64,000 nucleotides of DNA from Aquilaria yunnanensis (taxonomy: Eukaryota > Streptophyta > Magnoliopsida > Malvales > Thymelaeaceae): the NCBI GenBank assembly GCA_039654915.1, contig CM077596.1:55736501-55800500 (forward strand), in the 5' to 3' direction. The notes below the pieces were generated by a model. It did not search any database, had not been told where the DNA came from, and saw only the letters and a list, made by a program, of their open reading frames with translations. Positions 60,152 to 64,000 of the stretch are shown here, piece after piece. The translations under genes were made by a program, and so were the position numbers. Positions within the stretch are counted from its first letter, which is position 1. The number at the start of each line of letters is the position of its first letter.

Positions 60152-60405
60152 CTTCATTCATCCCAAAAACATTAAAATATATTCTATTTTAGGTAGTCTC
60201 AAATTTTTACAATATCTTCATATTTTGAAAATTATTTTACCATATTACCTTCTAAACTATTATTATAATATTTATTTTTCAATTTTTCTTGATTTACCTA
60301 CAAAAGTTAAGGGTAAAAATGGAAATAATACACAAATTTTTTCCACTTTGTTAATCTTTGCTTCAAATCAAATTGTTCAATAGATATTAGATGAAGAGAG
60401 TAATA
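60152..60405. mobile_element. Mariner-like MITE, unit B copy
   Basis: Counterpart of 31,846-32,103: left ACTTCATTCATCCCAAAAAC, right GATGAAGAGAGTAATAAG. Confidence 0.5.
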
Positions 60406-61097
60406 AGTATCAGTGATCTCAATAGATTGCTGCAAAGATTTGCCTACAAGAAACCAAGGGAAGGGAAATTTTGTAAGATGAAATAATATTTATTTAACAA
60501 GGTCCTTTAAATCAGCCTTTTGCTTAAATAATTCATAGATGTAGATATATATGAATATCGACTGAAGTCCGGGCAGCCAAAGCAAGAGTATGAAAGAATT
60601 CTATTTCAAGTACCGCATGGCTTGCTAGGCACAATTGATTTAAGTTCAATGACTTAATAGGAACTCAAAAAAGTTAAATGGTTAGATGGTTAGAAAAGCA
60701 AACGTTTGATGGCTTAGTGGACAGTTTTGCTAATGCAAAAATTATTATTCCTATAGCTAAAAGCTCTAACTAAAAAATAACATGATCCTTAAAACATGTT
60801 TAATGTGTTTTTTTTTCTTTTTAATGGTAAAGTTTGTGGGCATGACAAACACATGAAATTGGTCCTTGATTGGCATAAGTTAATTTTAAAGGTGGCATTT
60901 AGTAAAATGCTGCTGTTTTTTAATTGGGCCAAACCATATTTTCAAGCTTAGATAAAGATACTGTTCATTTATGGCCCAAAATGTGGTGTCGTAGATCCAC
61001 AATGAAGCACAACTCTTAAATAGTTTTACTTTTAGGCCATTTGGTTGAAGAATTTTCAAAATCCTTAGAGACTAAGATTGTAGGCTAGTAACATTCA

Positions 61098-61605
61098 TAA
61101 AAGTGAGAATTCATAAAAATAGAATCCTAATTTTCATGTTTGGTTTACATCTAGAAAAAAATGAAAAGTTTAAATTTTTTTATGTTTGGTTGAGGTATTT
61201 TTGCATATTTTTCTTAAACTTTGAGTACAATGACTAAAATGTAAATTTTTGAACTTTAGGGTACATTTATAAATTTCAAAAGGTTCAATTGGATGTCCGA
61301 CTTGGCCAATATGACATGGTCAGAGATTAAATGCATAATTTTCTCACTATTTTTTAAAAATTTTTAGGGACCAAAATGTAAATATTTTAAAATTCAAGGG
61401 TTTGTTGTAGTTTTTTCAAACATAATTACTTTGTGGTTTCTTATTCTCCCTAATTTAGAATAAAGAGAATGGATTCTACAAAATTGTGAAGGATGACAAA
61501 TCTTGGAGAATAAAAATGGTGGATAATTATTCTCCAAATTGAAGCAAACATATGATTGCTAGGATTTTAACTCTCCAGTTAATTCAAATTCTCACAATCC
61601 TTAAG
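61098..61605. mobile_element. Inverted-repeat MITE, unit B copy
   Basis: Counterpart of 32,784-33,295 with the same inverted ends. Confidence 0.5.
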
Positions 61606-61726
61606 TCAATCACTCCATTAAAACATTTTTTTTCAGTATATTTGCATACATGGGTTGGATTGTTTTGCACAATAGTTTTTGCTTACCAATATGAGTTGAT
61701 TTGAATGGAGGATACTCATATATCTT

Positions 61727-61955
61727 AAATATTCCATTAGTTTTATAAAAACTGGCTCTCTTATTATTCAAAATAATTAATTTATAATTTTATTTATTTT
61801 AAAATTTATTATAAAAATATGAATATTTTATATAAAAATGAAACTTTAAAGATTATAGTTTCTAAATATCATTTTTAAGATTTTTTTTTCAATACATATT
61901 AATATGAATATGTTTAAATCAAAGTTCAGTAAAAAAGGTAAGAGGGGGAGGGTAA
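61727..61955. other. ~230-bp AT-rich segment present only in unit B
   Basis: Unit A passes directly from ATCTTAAGTAATAGATTATG (33,407); unit B has this extra DNA before the same GATTATGAGTT. No element ends were recognised. Confidence 0.6.
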
Positions 61956-62067
61956 AGATTATGAGTTCTAAGTAATACATTTGTGTATGGACAATACTAA
62001 CATAGGAAAGATGTTCGCTTCACCATTTAACAATACCTTTTTGGAAATTATTTTTTGTAAGGGTTAT

Positions 62068-63672
62068 TGACTTACCCCGGTATGGGGCCAACCTAGGACC
62101 ATTAATTAAATCAAGATTTAGTGGCCCCACTTTTAGTTGTAATTGGCTAAGTCGATATTTGTGTGAATTAAAACTTATTTGCTACTAGTTTGTTACCCTA
62201 ATATATGCAATATGTGAACTTAACTTCGGCAATTCTCAAGTTATAAAGAACAAAACCAATACATATTTTGCCATGGCATATTAAAGAGCATGAACATGAA
62301 ACTAACTACCGAAGTTATAAAATAAGTTTACTTAAACTTCAAGCATTAACTTTATCTACATTTACCATCTTTATGCACATCCAAAAGCAACCACTAGTGT
62401 ATATATACACACCCCAAAGTCTAGCAAAATAGTCCAAACTAGAGGCTTTTTGGTACGCGAGTACCATACTACCTACAATACTCTACTTGAGGTCTCAAAA
62501 TGAAGTTTCGACTTGAGCTTATAGCTTCCAAGATGAGAATCAACCTCTTCGTGTACTTAACCTATAATTGAGAAGATCATAAATAAACACTTAGTTAGCA
62601 TATAAAATTAGATAACCACATAATTTAGAATCAATCATGATTAAAATTACTAAGTACCTGCAATCAGAATTTTCTTAGCAACCCACTCACTGGGTACCAG
62701 AATTCACACTAGCAGAATCTACATAATATGACACTTAGAAGGGTGAGAATTCAATAATTCTCAGCAAGGAATTAATGCTTGCAAAATAAAACTTTAGGAC
62801 ACACAAGTATATAATGATATATAAATGCTTCTTCTTCTTGATACAAGCTCAAAAAACATCTTGATTTCTTAACTAATAACTAATACTTGAGTCCTATGGT
62901 GGGGACCCATCCTCAACTTAGTCTTAACCTATAAAGCAATGGCCTTATCTTAACAAGCTTGGCTTGCCACTTTATTTCCCTTCTCACATTGTATAGGAGT
63001 TTAGTTTAATTTGATGATTTAACTTACTAAGTTAAGTAACTTAGTTAGGGTACTTTTGAGGTTTAAAGCTTCTTTATGTATTTAGCACCCAAGACTTTCT
63101 TAAGGTCCTATTATCTTTCTTAGACCTTAAGCTTCTACTTAACCATCACTTAACTCCTTAACAGATGTATTTATATGAACTCAGGAGTAGTTTAAAATGC
63201 AACCAAAGGTTCAAAATATCTTAGAATGGTCCGGGCTTTGAAACGGATGCATTGGGGTACCTTTAGGGTTACCTTAGCTTGAAAACGAAGGCGCATTGGT
63301 GTTGCGGCACCAACAGCAAAAGTACTTTGTACCCCTGGTGGCTGTTTGGTGCTATAACGCCAGTGGTGGATTTGCGGCACCAAGGCACCTCTTGCAGCAC
63401 CCTGTTTTTCGTGCTCCCTTACACCTTAAAGCTACTTCAAGCCTCCAAACTTGAACCAATCACTTAGCAACTAGCTCCCAACTCTCATACATGTTAGAAG
63501 GCATGTAAATGCATCCCATAAACACTTGAAAATATAAAAATTCCTTGCCAATTTCAAGATCACAAGCTACAAATTTCTTAGATACACAAAAGCACACTTA
63601 CACCAAAATCTTTGCAAATCAATATAGTCTTGGTTCTAGCCTAGCAAAATGAATTGCCCAACCATAAAACAC
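62068..63672 (-). mobile_element. Solo-like LTR, minus orientation, truncated (unit B copy)
   Basis: Counterpart of 33,530-35,122. The rest of the LTR and ~0.6 kb of flank are deleted, with a 30-base filler at the break (63,673-63,702). Confidence 0.7.
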
Positions 63673-63728
63673 TTGTTAAATTACCAAATGTTGGAATTGC
63701 TCATGGGTAAGGTGCTGCCACCTGTCCC

Positions 63729-63893
63729 ATGTTTGAGGATATAATTCCTAGGATAGTCCTCTCAACGTTTGCCTATGTTGTTAAAGTACCAGATGTTGGA
63801 ATTGCTCCATTTATACCATTGTTGCCAAGGCTTCATTTGGTTTCTTCTATTGGATTGGTTGTTACTATTGTGATTGGTGGTGTCAATTTGTGA
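63729..63893 (+). CDS. Possible C-terminal membrane exon, open copy
   Basis: A 54-codon frame starting MFEDIIPRIVLSTFAYVVKV, passing through VPDVGIAPFIPLLPRL and ending in a ~15-residue hydrophobic stretch (SSIGLVVTIVIGGVNL) before TGA. It fits one C-terminal transmembrane segment. I do not recognise the protein and see no convincing upstream exon, because the deletion lies just upstream. It stands about 1 kb before the predicted intact PPR gene, same strand. It may be a gene remnant. Confidence 0.25.
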   Translation: MFEDIIPRIVLSTFAYVVKVPDVGIAPFIPLLPRLHLVSSIGLVVTIVIGGVNL

Positions 63894-64000
63894 TGGCCCC
63901 GGCAATTTAAGCCTTTTTATAAGGCTATTTTGTTCATCACTTGAAGCTTCCTATTTCTCCTACTGTATGTTAATCATTGAACTTTATCAACACCAATCGA

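Larger units (their letters stand above)
38246..64000 (+). repeat. Tandem segmental duplication, unit B (continues past the window)
   Basis: The direct copy of unit A begins inside the right inverted repeat of the Mutator-like element (CTTAAATTTAGAAGACTAAA onward). It is expanded by a solo LTR (43,085-46,387) and a CACTA element (47,050-59,405) and by ~230 bp at 61,727-61,955. It is reduced by four deletions relative to unit A. At the right edge it has reached the counterpart of 36,830, still 872 bases short of the PPR start. Confidence 0.92.

Overview
This window is nuclear DNA of a flowering plant, most likely a eudicot. It is AT-rich, it carries degenerate plant-type telomere motifs (TTTAGGG), plant GT-AG introns, a CACTA transposon, many MITEs and LTRs, and the 5' end of a nuclear gene for a chloroplast pentatricopeptide (PPR) protein. 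I saw no rRNA gene, functional tRNA gene, CRISPR array or bacterial-type operon. The species cannot be named from the sequence.

Layout. (1) 1-23.2 kb is gene-poor intergenic DNA made of short inverted-repeat DNA elements, several nested in one another, a T-rich/A-rich block with a higher-order minisatellite (13.2-15.1 kb) and a possible SINE (16.1 kb). (2) 23.2-38.25 kb is unit A of a direct tandem duplication of about 15 kb. Its right end holds the only recognisable host gene, the first ~178 codons of a PPR-SMR protein of the SOT1/PPR53 type, cut off exactly at the duplication junction. (3) 38.25 kb to the window end is unit B, the second copy, swollen by two insertions absent from unit A: a 3.3-kb solo LTR (43,085-46,387, target duplication GTAAC) that itself holds a 0.9-kb GC-rich element, and a 12.4-kb CACTA element (47,050-59,405).

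The CACTA element carries two minus-strand genes in the usual En/Spm order: a TNP2-type transposase (49,740-53,356) and a Transposase_24-type second protein (47,823-49,584). Both are broken by TAG stops and TNP2 also by a frameshift. Its ends carry palindromic subterminal motifs, and the region upstream of TNP2 holds a long degenerate telomere-like array.

Reading the two units together gives a relative history. Elements shared by both (a 2.35-kb LTR at 33.5/62.1 kb, hAT-like, Mutator-like and mariner-like MITEs) came before the duplication; the GTAAC solo LTR and the CACTA are later. Because the break lies inside the PPR gene, the full-length gene should lie in the right end of unit B, beginning about 0.9 kb beyond the right edge of this window, and the copy here is its truncated shadow.
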